From an uncultured Methylococcaceae bacterium (GTDB lineage Bacteria > Pseudomonadota > Gammaproteobacteria > Methylococcales > Methylococcaceae), in contig CAIOOA010000067.1 of NCBI GenBank assembly GCA_903859815.1, positions 124,001 through 188,000 on the forward strand: a DNA stretch of 64,000 bases, given 5' to 3'. The position numbers and the translations under genes are program-made. Below, piece by piece: positions 1-9,460 of this stretch (position 1 is the stretch's first letter; every line of letters begins with the position of its first letter). The notes below the pieces were generated by a model. It was not told the origin of the DNA and made no database searches. It was given only the letters and a program-made list of their open reading frames with translations.

Positions 1-169
1 GCTTGATGTAAGGCATGGTTTTCTAAGACCCACTAAAATTCTACACTATTTTTTTCCATCAGAGCAACAATTTATTTACCCAATCTAAACAATTGAATTC
101 TTTGAATAACAATGCTTTTTTCTCGCGCCCCGTTTACCGGGAAGCCCAAAACCCACCTAATTTCGAGCA

Positions 170-937
170 TTGGTCAAAACTCCGCCGTTACTTTGCAGAT
201 GGAGTTCATCAGACCTAATTCTGAAGATCGCCATTGCTGCCGAGACCGGGCTAGTCCCGAACTTCAAGGGGTTTGAGCGGGTACTGGAACAATTGCTGGA
301 GGCGGCGCACTTGCCAGAGCATAAGTCTGTCAATGGAACGCTTCATGAACCGATTGAAGGTGTTAGCATGGCTTACACCTTCGAAAATCCAATAGCAGAA
401 AGCCAACACAAGACCAATATTTCGAAATATTCGGCAACCGTGGGATTTACCAGAACGGATGGTTTACAGGCACTGTGCCTAGGACACCTTGGGAACCAAA
501 GCCACGGGCGAAGTTAAATTAGGACAAATGGGAATTCTATGACAACCGATCTGACTTCAGCCTAGCCAAGGATTGGGCTACGTAAATCTCGAACAAGAGC
601 GGCAAACCGACTTACGTCTATAACTTCTAGGGGAGTAAACGCTCTATTCGGTTAATGCCGCCAAACCCCTGTCGCCGGGCAAGAACAGTCTCCGTTTCGA
701 GTTTGCCTATGATGGCGGTGGATTAGGCAAAGGGGGGTTGGCATACTCTTCGTGATCGGCAAACAGGTCGCTCAGGTACGTATAGATCAGATGCAGCCGA
801 TGATTTTCTTATCCGGCGAGACAGCCGATGTCGGCGAAGATGATGCCACGCCGGTGACAGAAAATTACAATGAACCGGACATCCAGTTCACCGGCACGAT
901 TCGGCAGGTGACAGTGGCTTTGCAACCAGTTTCATAG
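170..937 (+). pseudogene. Decayed C-terminal part of an arylsulfatase
   Basis: This is a broken remnant of the C-terminal region of a large arylsulfatase (alkaline-phosphatase superfamily). Read across several frames, the translation has the landmarks I know from that family: a stretch with VNGTLHEPIEGVSMAYTFEN near 330-390, then (in a shifted frame near 410-480) FGNRGIY-like and GWF-TGT-like segments and TPWEPKPRA, then LRFEFAYDGGGLGKGG near 690-735, and finally a 61-residue piece with ADVGEDDATPV and FTGTIRQVTVAL at 752-937. Frames change at least three times and stops interrupt them, so no functional enzyme is made. The N-terminal catalytic half with the CxPxR formylglycine motif is absent from the window and may lie upstream or be lost. 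Family assignment is from recalled sequence features, not a search. Confidence 0.7.
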
Positions 938-1152
938 AGCTTTGTTCTAAAGCCTGAGTCAATTCAGTGTCATCACCCAATTTGTACCTCCGCAATGGAT
1001 CGTTCAAAAGCTTACACTGGCATAATCCTACATTTACTTTCCATCTTCCAAAGCGAGAAGTGATGAGGCTTTCCAAGCATTCACAACCTAATTCAGTGGA
1101 ATCCGATTATACTAAGGCATAATCCAATTGAATTGCCAGCTTTGCAACCATC

Positions 1153-2301
1153 ATGTTAACTGTTTTAATCGTCGATGACGCGCCGGAAAATCTGTCGATA
1201 CTCAATGATTTGCTGCGGCCTTATTACCGAGTGCGCGTGGCAAACTCCGGCATTCGCGCATTGCGAGTGGCTAACAGCGAACCCAAACCGGATTTGATCA
1301 TGCTCGATGTGATGATGCCGGGCATGGATGGTTACGAAGTCATCACCAAGCTAAAGGACGACCCAAACACCACCGATATCCCAGTCATTTTTGTCACCGC
1401 TTTGGAAAGCAGTGCCGATGAAGAGCGCGGCCTCATGCTGGGCGCAGTCGACTACATCACCAAACCGCTACGCCCTGCGATCGTCATACAAAGGGTAAAA
1501 ACCCATTTGGAGTTGAAGGCCGCCCGAGACTGGCTAAAAGACCGCAATGCGGTGCTTGAAGCTGAAGTGGAACGACGAATGGAAGAAAACCTACTGATAC
1601 AAGATGTCAGCATCCGAGCATTGGCGCATTTGGCCGAAATCCGCGACTTGGAAACAGGCAATCATTTGCGCCGCACCCAGGGCTATGTTCAGGTTTTAGC
1701 CATGCACTTGAAATCACATCCGCGCTTCAGCAATTTCCTGACCCCACGCAACATTCAGTTGCTGCTCAAATCCGCCCCGTTGCACGATATTGGAAAGGTG
1801 GGCATACCTGACCACATTCTCCTTAAGCCCGGAAAGCTGACGCCAGAGGAACATGAGATCATGAAAACCCATAGCCAAATGGGTTATTTTGCACTTGAGC
1901 AAGCTGAGAAAGATGCCGAGCGGCCCATTGATTTTCTTGCAATTGCCAAAGACATCGCCCTTTGCCATCATGAAAAATGGGATGGCTCAGGCTATCCTGC
2001 TGGCTTGGCAGGGGATGCGATTCCGATTCCTGCCCGCTTGATGGCTCTAGCCGATGTCTTTGATGCCATCATTTTTCAGCGGGCCTACAAACCGCCTTTG
2101 CCATTCGAGCAGGCGCTTGATTTCATTAAGGAAAAACGGGGAAGCCACTTCGACCCTGATGTCGTCGATGCGTTCTTGGCCTGCTTGGATGAATTTCAGT
2201 CCATCGCAAAGCAAAATGCCGAAGTGAGTGACAACCTCAAGGCTGTCTATTCGGACAGCCCTGATGTGGATGACTTAAAACCTCTCGATCAAATTTCATG
2301 A
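1153..2301 (+). CDS. Response regulator with HD-GYP cyclic-di-GMP phosphodiesterase domain
   Basis: A 382-residue cytoplasmic two-component output protein expected to hydrolyse cyclic di-GMP. Residues 1-120 form a receiver domain with the acidic pair D8/D9, phospho-acceptor D52 (in [10 protein letters not shown]) and the conserved Lys in DYITKP. Residues about 165-350 form the HD-GYP domain: H211-D212 in [12 protein letters not shown], the downstream [12 protein letters not shown] signature with GYP at 280-282, and the late LADVFDA segment are all intact, so catalysis looks preserved. It overlaps the next gene by 4 nt (ATGA), which couples it translationally to the hybrid histidine kinase; that kinase is the likely phosphodonor. 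The architecture matches RpfG-type regulators. The input signal is unknown. Confidence 0.93.
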   Translation: MLTVLIVDDAPENLSILNDLLRPYYRVRVANSGIRALRVANSEPKPDLIMLDVMMPGMDGYEVITKLKDDPNTTDIPVIFVTALESSADEERGLMLGAVDYITKPLRPAIVIQRVKTHLELKAARDWLKDRNAVLEAEVERRMEENLLIQDVSIRALAHLAEIRDLETGNHLRRTQGYVQVLAMHLKSHPRFSNFLTPRNIQLLLKSAPLHDIGKVGIPDHILLKPGKLTPEEHEIMKTHSQMGYFALEQAEKDAERPIDFLAIAKDIALCHHEKWDGSGYPAGLAGDAIPIPARLMALADVFDAIIFQRAYKPPLPFEQALDFIKEKRGSHFDPDVVDAFLACLDEFQSIAKQNAEVSDNLKAVYSDSPDVDDLKPLDQIS

Positions 2302-5300
2302 AATCCTTGCGGGCCACTAACAACAGGTTCTCCCGCAGTTTTTCTTGGACAATCGCCTTACTTATTGCCCTCAATCTGATTTTCGCCGTTTATGTTTGGT
2401 CGGAAAAGCAGATTGACCGAGCGCATCATCAAAGGTTTGAAACATTTTTGCTGGCCGACGAACTGCATCAATCTTCGGATGACCTGACTCTGATGTCCCG
2501 CCTCTATGTTGCAACGGGCAACCCTGCCTATAAGCAGTACTACCAAGAGATTCTGGATATCCGTGATGGCAAAAAGCCCCGGCCTGAAGGCTATAAGGAA
2601 ATTTACTGGGATTTTGTTTTAGCCAATGGCGAACAGCCAAGCTCGGATGACGCAAAAGCCATTCCGATTATGGATTTGATGCGAGAAGCAGGGTTAACCG
2701 CACAAGAATTGCAAAAAATGGAGGAGGCCAAGTTAAATTCGGACAAGCTCGCGGTCACCGAAATCGAAGCGATGAAATTATCCGAATCCACTGGCCCTCA
2801 AGCCAAAGGCAACCGTGCCAAAGCTTTGCAAATGCTGCAAGATAGTCAGTATTTCCAAGCCAAAGCTTCGATCATGCGCCCTATAGAAGACTTCCGCTGG
2901 ATGATGGACCAACGCACGCAGGCAGCGGTAAAAGATGCCGAAACTATTGCCTTGGTTTACCGATTTGTATTCATCAGCTTTGGCCTTGGGCTAATGTTGG
3001 CGCTGTGGCGGACCAATGCGGCATTGCGCAGCACATTGGGAGGGGCAGTCGATGAAATTCATGCGAATATCGCCAGAATTGGCAGCGGGGACTTTGCTTC
3101 CAATATTCCCATTGCCAAGGGTCAGGAAGACACGGTGATGGGCTGGCTGGTGGAAACACAAAACAATTTGCAACGCCTAGACCTTGCAAAGAAAGATGCG
3201 GACAAAGCTGCAAGGGATTCGGAACGGCTAGAAAGTGAATTGCGGAGGCAAATGATGGAGTCGCTGCCAGGAATATTTTATATGTTTGACCGTGACGGGC
3301 AATTCTTGGCATGGAACAAAAATTTCGAGAAATTCACCCAACGCCGTCCCGAGGAACTCGCGCGCACCCATCCACTGGATTTATTCGACGGAAGCGAAAA
3401 GCCATTGTTTGAACAAAAGATTCATGCTGTTTTTGAATCCAAGATACAAGCATCCGTGGAAGCCAATATTCTAAGCAAAGATGGAAATCGCAATCTCTTC
3501 TTTCTAACGGGTTCATTCATCGACTTCGGGGGCAAAGAAGCTCTGATTGGCACGGGGGTCGATATATCCGCCCGCAAACAAGCCGAAGAAGCATTACGGC
3601 AAAGCGAAGAAAACCTTAAGCGCGCCCAAGCGGTGGGCGAGGTCGGGAGTTGGTATCTGCATATCCAAAGTGATCGCTTGGAATGTTCAGACGAGACTTA
3701 TCGCATCTTTGGCTTTCCTTTGCTAAACCCTGTGACCATGGAAAGCTTTGCCGCCTGTGTCCACCCGTTGGATCGCGAATCCGTTAGCAAAGCATGGCAT
3801 GAAGCGTTTGCCGGGGCAGCCTTTGACATCGAACACCGCATCATCGTTGCCGGGGAAACGCGATGGGTGCGTGAACGCGCCCAGATCGAACGTGACCCAA
3901 TGGGCCGCGCACAGGTCATTGTGGGCATGGTCCAGGATATTACTGACCGCAAGCAAACCGCTTACGAGTTGGAACGGCATCGTCAACATCTGGAGGAACT
4001 GGTTCTCGCCCGCACAACGGATTTGAGCAAGGCAAAAGAAACGGCGGAAGCCGCCAGTCGCGCCAAGAGTGCATTTCTGGCCAATATGAGCCACGAAATC
4101 CGAACCCCCATGAATGCCATTATTGGCTTGACCTATTTATTACGAAAGGAAATCACCGACCCTAAAGCCCTCGATCAGTTGGTCAAAGTCGGGGAAGCAG
4201 CCCAGCATCTGTTGCACATCATCAACGACATCCTCGACTTGTCGAAAATCGAAGCTGGGCGAATGACTTTGGAAGAAACCGACTTCTCCCCGGCACAGGT
4301 CATCGATCATGTCTCCAGCATGATGGGGGAACGGGCTGCGGCCAAAGGTTTGCGTTTGGTGCATAATATCGATCCCGCAGTCCCAACTCGGCTGGTGGGA
4401 GATCCTCTTCGCCTTGGGCAAATCCTGTTGAATTTCACTAGCAACGCCATCAAATTTTCCGAACAAGGACAAATCGCTGTCCGGGCTTACTTATCTGAGG
4501 ACTATGGCTCATCCGTGCTGTTTCGCGTGGAAGTTGAAGACCAAGGCATTGGATTGAACCCGGAGCAACTGTCGCGACTTTTCAAAGCATTTTCCCAAGC
4601 GGATAATTCCACCACTCGCAAATTTGGCGGAACTGGCTTGGGACTCGTGATTGCAGAGAGACTGGCAGGGTTGATGGGGGGCGAGGTGGGTGTGGAAAGC
4701 CAGGAAAATGTCGGCAGCACCTTTTGGGCCAACATGCGATTGTCCAAAATCATAGCACCGGATCTGGAATCCTCCGACGAAACTGAGGTGCCGCCACAGC
4801 AAATCCTATCGCAACACTACCGAGGCGCAAGGGTGTTGCTGGCAGAGGATGACCAAATCAATCAAGAAGTGGCTAGGGAATTATTGCAAGATATAGGTCT
4901 CAGCGTCGAGGTGGTGAATAACGGTCAACAAGCCGTGGAACGCGTCATGGCTGATGATTTCGCTTTGGTGTTGATGGACATACAAATGCCAATAATGGAC
5001 GGGCTGGATGCAACTCGTGCCATCCGACGGCTGCCGGGAAAGGGCGACTTGCCAGTGATTGCCATGACTGCAAACGCCTTTAAAGAAGACCGGGATGTCT
5101 GCTTGGAAGCAGGCATGAACGACCACATCGGCAAGCCAGTTGACCCAGAAAAACTATTTGGCATTTTGCTGCGCTGGCTACCGGCAACAGCAATAACCGG
5201 CTTGGAATGGACTAAGCTTTCCCCCATTGAGCAGGATGACGCAGAACTACGCTTTGCTTTGGCCCATACCCACGGTTTGAATAGTGAGGATGGACTAAAA

Positions 5301-5837
5301 AGAGTGAATGGCAAATTGCCCAATTACATCCGCTTGCTAAGAATGTTTGTGGACAACCATGCCGACGATATAGCCGTCTTGCGCGCCCATCTAGGTTTGG
5401 GGGAAAATGTCGATGCACTTCGAGTCGCCCACTCGCTAAAAGGTGCCTCCGCAACCATAGGGGCCGAGTCCCTGCGTCAACGGGCATTTGAATTGGAAAT
5501 GGCATTACGCGAAGAATGGGAAGGGGAAGAGATCGAAATCCGTATCAATGCCGTTGAAAATGAGCTTAGAGCCCTATTATCGGCACTCCAGCCACTGCAA
5601 ACAGAGGAAGACACGGACAAATTATCTGTCTCTAGCTTGGATTGGCCGAAAGTGAGAATAATATTGAAGGAACTGAACTCGGCATTAGCCGGGGATGATG
5701 CCAAGAGCAACGATATATGGCGTGATTATGCCCCAATGCTGGAAGCCGCTTTGGGTCATGCCGCGACCCCATTGCGGCAGGCCATAGAAAAGTACGATTA
5801 CGACCAAGCCCTAAAAATACTCAGCAATATCGAGTAG
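2298..5837 (+). CDS. Hybrid sensor histidine kinase (2TM, HAMP, two PAS, HisKA, HATPase, REC, Hpt)
   Basis: An 1179-residue inner-membrane phosphorelay kinase. A transmembrane helix at about 17-36 and another at about 219-240 bracket a periplasmic sensory region of about 180 residues. A HAMP-like linker follows, then two PAS modules (about 315-430 and 440-555; each ends in a PAC-like D(I/T)-RKQ segment) and a short coiled coil. The transmitter has phospho-acceptor H599 in [15 protein letters not shown], an N-box [13 protein letters not shown] and G-boxes DQGIGL and GGTGLGL. A receiver follows with D894 in [11 protein letters not shown], and a C-terminal Hpt domain with H1045 in AHSLKGAS. This is the BarA/TorS-type four-step relay layout. 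The start overlaps the stop of the HD-GYP regulator by 4 nt, so the Hpt may pass phosphate to that protein's D52 (inference from operon structure). Confidence 0.93.
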   Translation: MKSLRATNNRFSRSFSWTIALLIALNLIFAVYVWSEKQIDRAHHQRFETFLLADELHQSSDDLTLMSRLYVATGNPAYKQYYQEILDIRDGKKPRPEGYKEIYWDFVLANGEQPSSDDAKAIPIMDLMREAGLTAQELQKMEEAKLNSDKLAVTEIEAMKLSESTGPQAKGNRAKALQMLQDSQYFQAKASIMRPIEDFRWMMDQRTQAAVKDAETIALVYRFVFISFGLGLMLALWRTNAALRSTLGGAVDEIHANIARIGSGDFASNIPIAKGQEDTVMGWLVETQNNLQRLDLAKKDADKAARDSERLESELRRQMMESLPGIFYMFDRDGQFLAWNKNFEKFTQRRPEELARTHPLDLFDGSEKPLFEQKIHAVFESKIQASVEANILSKDGNRNLFFLTGSFIDFGGKEALIGTGVDISARKQAEEALRQSEENLKRAQAVGEVGSWYLHIQSDRLECSDETYRIFGFPLLNPVTMESFAACVHPLDRESVSKAWHEAFAGAAFDIEHRIIVAGETRWVRERAQIERDPMGRAQVIVGMVQDITDRKQTAYELERHRQHLEELVLARTTDLSKAKETAEAASRAKSAFLANMSHEIRTPMNAIIGLTYLLRKEITDPKALDQLVKVGEAAQHLLHIINDILDLSKIEAGRMTLEETDFSPAQVIDHVSSMMGERAAAKGLRLVHNIDPAVPTRLVGDPLRLGQILLNFTSNAIKFSEQGQIAVRAYLSEDYGSSVLFRVEVEDQGIGLNPEQLSRLFKAFSQADNSTTRKFGGTGLGLVIAERLAGLMGGEVGVESQENVGSTFWANMRLSKIIAPDLESSDETEVPPQQILSQHYRGARVLLAEDDQINQEVARELLQDIGLSVEVVNNGQQAVERVMADDFALVLMDIQMPIMDGLDATRAIRRLPGKGDLPVIAMTANAFKEDRDVCLEAGMNDHIGKPVDPEKLFGILLRWLPATAITGLEWTKLSPIEQDDAELRFALAHTHGLNSEDGLKRVNGKLPNYIRLLRMFVDNHADDIAVLRAHLGLGENVDALRVAHSLKGASATIGAESLRQRAFELEMALREEWEGEEIEIRINAVENELRALLSALQPLQTEEDTDKLSVSSLDWPKVRIILKELNSALAGDDAKSNDIWRDYAPMLEAALGHAATPLRQAIEKYDYDQALKILSNIE

Positions 5838-6061
5838 AACCTGAGCCAATCACTCGAAACAAAATACTCAATCAAGCTGTCAAAACATAATTGACTGCGA
5901 ATAAGTTGGCGTTTGCCGCATCGTACCCCTATAATTTCCACTGCAAAGATTGTCTTATGTTTACAAGGTTTCGGGTGCTGACTAGTCGGAACACCCTCTC
6001 GCGGAATTTTCCGCAACCTGTTGGGGAGGCCCATGCATTTTGAAGAGTCGAGGTTACGCCA

Positions 6062-7000
6062 ATGTTTAAAGCATTGATCGGTCAATCGCCTAATTTCGAG
6101 GCGATGCTCAGAAGTGCAAAAATGGTGGCGGCGACTGACGTAACCGTATTGATATGCGGCGAAACCGGAACCGGCAAGGAATTGCTGGCTAAGGCGCTGC
6201 AAAACCACAGTCCGCGAGCTAAAAAACCATTCATCACCTTAAATTGCGCCGCCTTGCCTGAATCTTTGGTTGAATCCGAACTGTTTGGGCATCGCCGGGG
6301 AGCATTCACCGGAGCGGTTGCAAACCAAACGGGTCGCTTGCAAGCGGCTGATGGTGGAACCCTATTCATGGACGAGGTCGATTCCTTGCCCCTGCCCGTC
6401 CAAGCCAAATTATTGCGCTTCCTTGAAACGGGCGACATACAACCCGTTGGCGACACCCTCTCGCAACGGGTGGATGTGCGCATCATCGCCGCCACCAACA
6501 TCAATTTAGAGGAAAAAATCGCCGCTGGCGAGTTCCGCAAAGACCTTTACTATCGCCTCAATGTCGTTCCTTTGGAAATACCGCCATTGCGCGAGCGCAT
6601 GGGTGACATTCAACTGCTGCTGAATCACTTCATACGACATTTTGCCGCCGCACACAAGCTACAAGCCCCCACCTTGGCCAATCGAACCATGGCCCGCTTG
6701 CTGGAGCATGACTGGCCGGGGAATGTGCGCGAACTGCGCAATGTCTGCGAACGGCTTTGCATTTTATTGGCAGGCCGACAAATTGAAGAGGACAACTTAC
6801 CAGACGAAATTGCCAAGAACAATCGCGCAATGGGCGAGTTCATCCTACCGGAGGAAGGGGTGGAATTGGAGCAAATAGAAATCGACCTCATCCAACAAGC
6901 CTTGGATCGCACTCAAGGCAATCGAAGCAACAGCGCCAAATTGCTTGGCATCTCACGGGATACACTGCTGTACCGAATGCAAAAATATAATCTGCGATAA
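6062..7000 (+). CDS. Sigma-54-dependent transcriptional activator lacking a receiver domain
   Basis: A 312-residue bacterial enhancer-binding protein that should remodel RNA polymerase with sigma-54. The AAA+ domain begins almost at residue 1: Walker A GETGTGKE at about 36, the sigma-54-contacting loop GAFTGA at about 80, Walker B GTLFMDEVDS at about 98, and arginine-finger segments (FRKDLYYRLNV, PLRER). A Fis-type helix-turn-helix closes the protein (about 275-312; SAKLLGISRDTLLYRMQKYN). There is no receiver, GAF or PAS domain, and an in-frame stop lies seven codons before the ATG, so the short N terminus is real. Such proteins (PspF-like) are controlled by a partner or by expression level. 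It follows the HD-GYP/hybrid-kinase pair after a 224-bp gap and may act with it. No sigma-54 target was recognised in the window. Confidence 0.88.
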   Translation: MFKALIGQSPNFEAMLRSAKMVAATDVTVLICGETGTGKELLAKALQNHSPRAKKPFITLNCAALPESLVESELFGHRRGAFTGAVANQTGRLQAADGGTLFMDEVDSLPLPVQAKLLRFLETGDIQPVGDTLSQRVDVRIIAATNINLEEKIAAGEFRKDLYYRLNVVPLEIPPLRERMGDIQLLLNHFIRHFAAAHKLQAPTLANRTMARLLEHDWPGNVRELRNVCERLCILLAGRQIEEDNLPDEIAKNNRAMGEFILPEEGVELEQIEIDLIQQALDRTQGNRSNSAKLLGISRDTLLYRMQKYNLR

Positions 7001-7064
7001 TGGAAAAACTGGGCGGAAGGCTTATTTGCCTAAGCCGCGCTTTGATTTATGATAACCTAGGATT

Positions 7065-7142
7065 GGAGCGTCAAAGCTTGCTTTGACAGGTGAAGAGAGC
7101 ATTGCCTATTCAAACCCAGGTCAAAGCAAGCTTTGACGCTCC
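7065..7142. repeat. REP-like inverted repeat pair (GGAGCGTCAAAGC family)
   Basis: A 78-bp element with a 23-nt arm at each end: GGAGCGTCAAAGCTTGC... on the left and its reverse complement ...GCAAGCTTTGACGCTCC on the right, separated by about 32 bp. The core TCAAAGCTTGCTTTGA is itself nearly palindromic. Related copies lie at 14681-14784, 17853-17875 and, more degenerate, at 21451-21474 and 13627-13648, all between genes. This fits a dispersed REP/BIME-type family. No RAYT-type transposase is present in the window. Confidence 0.8.
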
Positions 7143-7208
7143 GTTTTAACATCCTTGCGTCACATCAGTTATGTTAATATCACTATTAAACCCATTAGGA
7201 AAATCATC

Positions 7209-7415
7209 ATGAGCCTACTCGCAAGACATCCTATCATCACCTTTAGCCTCGGCGTTGCCGCCGGTTATCTGATTCACAAATACCGCAAAGAAATCATTGA
7301 TGCGGGTAATTCAGCCACCGAAAAAAGCAAAGAATTTGTTTTGCACCAAAAGGAAAACCTAGGCGATATCCTCGCTGAAACCAAAGAGGGCGACGAACCG
7401 CTCACTGACGCTTAA
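7209..7415 (+). CDS. Small single-pass membrane protein, unknown function
   Basis: A 68-residue protein with one predicted membrane helix (HPIITFSLGVAAGYLIHKY, about residues 6-24) followed by a charged, Lys/Glu-rich tail that could be helical. I chose the ATG at 7209 because AGGAAA lies about 8 nt upstream; the open frame extends back to a TTG at 7155, but those extra residues have no ribosome-binding site. I do not recognise a family. The layout (short N-terminal anchor with an amphipathic cytoplasmic tail) resembles small YtxH-like proteins, but that is only a resemblance. The gene stands alone between a REP-like element and a strong terminator. Confidence 0.65.
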   Translation: MSLLARHPIITFSLGVAAGYLIHKYRKEIIDAGNSATEKSKEFVLHQKENLGDILAETKEGDEPLTDA

Positions 7416-7422
7416 CTGCATG

Positions 7423-7455
7423 ACAAGCCAGTCTAAGCTTGACTGGCTTGTGTTT
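7423..7455 (+). terminator. Intrinsic terminator of the small membrane protein gene
   Basis: A perfect 11-bp stem (ACAAGCCAGTC / GACTGGCTTGT) with a 7-nt loop, followed by GTTTCCC. It starts 8 bp after the stop codon of the 68-residue protein. A possible TTG start for the next gene (7439) lies inside this hairpin, which argues for the later ATG there. Confidence 0.75.
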
Positions 7456-7480
7456 CCCTATTTGGCTTCGAACTGCCAAC

Positions 7481-8767
7481 ATGAATGTTCCAATCCAACT
7501 TTTCCATTGCCCATCTGCCGTCAACGGCCTTCATATCAAACGTCAACTCCAAATATTAGCCATCCTCCTAATTATCGGGCTTTTGCCCTCATTGACGGCG
7601 GCTGCCACGATTGACTTGGAATTACCCAAGACCGGGTTGACGGCTGAAGAGTTAGCGGTCGTGGTCAACGATGACGACCCGCAAAGCCTAGCCATCGCGG
7701 AATATTACCGGGTAAAGCGGGGAATACCAGAGGCCAACATCCTCCATGTGCATTTTGCCAGCAACGGACCCAACTTGCCGCAGTCCACATTCAATCGGAT
7801 AAGAAATGCTGTGTTGGGGCAAACCCGCCCCAACATCCAAGCTTATGCGCTGGCATGGACCAAACCCTACCGGGTGGACTGCATGTCGATCACCTCGGCC
7901 TTTTCGTTTGGATTCGACAAGGATTATTGCTCGAAAACACTCTGCGCCCCCACCAAAGCCTCTGAATATTTTGACAGCCCCAGCCACACCCCTTTTGACA
8001 GCCATGGCATCAGGCCAAGCATGTTGTTGGCGGGAAATACGTTGGCAGAGGTCAAACGCCTGATTGACCGTGGCGTAGCTTCCGATCACCGCTACCCGAC
8101 TCACACGGGTTATCTGCTCAACACCAGAGACAAAGAAAGATCGGTTCGTGCAGCCTTCTTCCCCGAAACAATTAAAGTACTAGGGCAAGCTTTTCATCTG
8201 GTACGACTGGATGCCGATCAGATTATTGATAAGCAAGACGTGCTTTTCTACTTTACTGGCTTGAAACAGGTGGAAGGTTTGCAGACTTTGCATTTTGTCC
8301 CCGGCGCAATAGCCGACCATCTCACCTCGGCAGGAGGCATATTGGACGGCAAGGATCAAATGAGTAGCTTGCGCTGGTTGGAAGCCGGCGCGACGGGCAG
8401 CTTCGGTGCTGTCGTCGAGCCATGCAACCATGTGCAAAAGTTCCCCATTCCTGCCGTGGTCATGGGCCATTATGCGATGGGCGACACTTTGATTGAAGCC
8501 TATTGGAAAAGCGTGGCTTGGCCGGGTGAAGGCGTGTTCATCGGCGAACCCTTGGCGCATCCGTTTGCGCCCAGTTTGGTTGATGTCCATGAGGACGGGG
8601 CGACCTTAAAATTATTCTCGCCAATCCGGCGTGAAGCACAGCTACAAGGCTCCGAATCAATCATGGGTCCGTATCTTCCGGTGACCCGTTACCCAGTCTT
8701 CCCCGGATTAAACGAGATCAACATCCATCTGCCCGATAAAAACCAGCATTATAGAATGATTCTTTAA
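7481..8767 (+). CDS. TIGR03790-family secreted protein, function unknown
   Basis: A 428-residue protein of the TIGR03790 family, recognised from LAVVVNDDDPQSLAIAEYY, KRGIPEANILHV and the overall layout; no biochemical function is established for the family that I know of. A hydrophobic segment at about residues 22-43 (LQILAILLIIGLLPSLTAAA) after basic residues looks like a signal sequence, so the protein is probably exported. The mature part starts near ATIDLELPKTG. The open frame extends to a TTG at 7439, but that codon lies in a terminator hairpin, so I use the ATG at 7481; no clear ribosome-binding site precedes either. It is monocistronic and followed by a long tandem-repeat tract. The Cys pair near residues 145-160 (CMSITSAFSFGFDKDYC) could form a disulfide (inference). 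Confidence 0.75.
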   Translation: MNVPIQLFHCPSAVNGLHIKRQLQILAILLIIGLLPSLTAAATIDLELPKTGLTAEELAVVVNDDDPQSLAIAEYYRVKRGIPEANILHVHFASNGPNLPQSTFNRIRNAVLGQTRPNIQAYALAWTKPYRVDCMSITSAFSFGFDKDYCSKTLCAPTKASEYFDSPSHTPFDSHGIRPSMLLAGNTLAEVKRLIDRGVASDHRYPTHTGYLLNTRDKERSVRAAFFPETIKVLGQAFHLVRLDADQIIDKQDVLFYFTGLKQVEGLQTLHFVPGAIADHLTSAGGILDGKDQMSSLRWLEAGATGSFGAVVEPCNHVQKFPIPAVVMGHYAMGDTLIEAYWKSVAWPGEGVFIGEPLAHPFAPSLVDVHEDGATLKLFSPIRREAQLQGSESIMGPYLPVTRYPVFPGLNEINIHLPDKNQHYRMIL

Positions 8768-8814
8768 GCTCCATCAGCCGGAAGAAGCATAGCTGTGCCA
8801 GCGGATAGCGCAAC

Positions 8815-9124
8815 AGTGAGAGGGAGAAGCGCTGCGCTGCTAGCGGACACTTTCATCAACACCAGAGAGAAGCGCTGCGCTACTTGCGGACACCTTCATC
8901 AACGCCAGAGAGAAGCGCTGCGCTGCTAGCGGACACTTTCATCAACACCAGAGAGAAGCGCTGCGCTGCTTGCGGACACCTTCATCAACGCCAGAGAGAA
9001 GCGCTGCGCTGCTTGCGGACACCTTCATCAACACCGGAGAGAAGCGCTGCGCTCCTAGCGGACACCTTCATCAACGCCAGAGAGAAGCGCTGCGCTCCTA
9101 GCGGACACTTTCATCAACGCTAGG
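8815..9124. repeat. Tandem repeat array, 43-bp unit, about seven copies
   Basis: Near-identical 43-bp units. The landmark GAGAAGCGCTGCGCT recurs at 8824, 8867, 8910, 8953, 8996, 9039 and 9082, exactly 43 bp apart. Each unit splits into a 22-bp half (GAGAAGCGCTGCGCT plus GCTAGCG) and a 21-bp half (GACACTTTCATCAACACCAGA-like). Copies differ mainly at T/C in CTTTC/CTTC and at GCTAGC/GCTTGC. Diverged units flank it on both sides (about 8780-8815 and 9124-9165). As 43 is not a multiple of three, the long open frame through it is not a credible gene. Confidence 0.9.
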
Positions 9125-9165
9125 GAGAAACGTAGCAGTGCGAGCAGACAGCGCAACAATACGAG

Positions 9166-9270
9166 GGAGAATGGTCTTAGAAGTTCAAAGAAACGTCTTT
9201 GAGTCGCGGAGAACTGTCTCCGAGTTTCGGAGAAGCATCTTCTTCATGCGGAGAATCATCCATGATGCGG
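9166..9270. repeat. 21-bp periodic array of small hairpin units
   Basis: Five consecutive 21-bp units start at 9166, 9187, 9208, 9229 and 9250, four of them with (G/A)(G/A)AGAA. At least three are self-complementary with different stems: AAAGA/TCTTT at 9187, GGAGA/TCTCC at 9208 and GAAG/CTTC near 9231. The primary sequence drifts but pairing is kept. It continues directly from the 43-bp array, whose unit is close to twice 21 bp. Confidence 0.7.
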
Positions 9271-9374
9271 ATTTCCAAGCTTCAACATCAAAGCCAGTCA
9301 CTTAATCCGTAAGCCCGGAGTGCAAGACTTGCCTTGCAAGGACTTCCAACAGCTGGTCAATACCGGGGAAGTAG

Positions 9375-9394
9375 GTCGGCATCCCCATGCCGAC
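9375..9394. repeat. GTCGGCAT palindrome
   Basis: Inverted repeat GTCGGCAT-CCCC-ATGCCGAC. A related palindrome lies on the other side of the SBBP lipoprotein gene at 11912-11937, so that gene is bracketed by two members of the same palindromic family. Confidence 0.6.
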
Positions 9395-9422
9395 TCCGAC
9401 CCAACGTCAAGGGTCGGCATTC

Positions 9423-9442
9423 GGCGGCAAGGGGTTGCCGCC
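9423..9442 (-). terminator. Hairpin downstream of the SBBP lipoprotein gene
   Basis: Perfect 8-bp stem GGCGGCAA / TTGCCGCC with a GGGG (CCCC on the transcript) loop, 18 bp past the stop codon of the minus-strand gene. There is no clear T-tract, so termination is likely but not certain. Confidence 0.5.
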
Positions 9443-9460
9443 CTTCTACGCCTATCTCGG

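Noticed and set aside
3723-4094. Long antisense frames inside the hybrid kinase gene and similar shadows elsewhere
   Set aside because: They lie wholly within well-supported genes in other frames, with no motifs or ribosome-binding sites.
7439-7480. TTG start for the TIGR03790 protein
   Set aside because: The codon lies inside a strong terminator hairpin of the preceding gene; the later ATG is more credible.
8884-9123. Open frame of 79 residues through the 43-bp array
   Set aside because: The unit length is not a multiple of three, the frame has no ribosome-binding site, and the peptide only mirrors the DNA repeat.
8815-9270. CRISPR array
   Set aside because: The units are contiguous with no unique spacers, and no cas genes are in the window.
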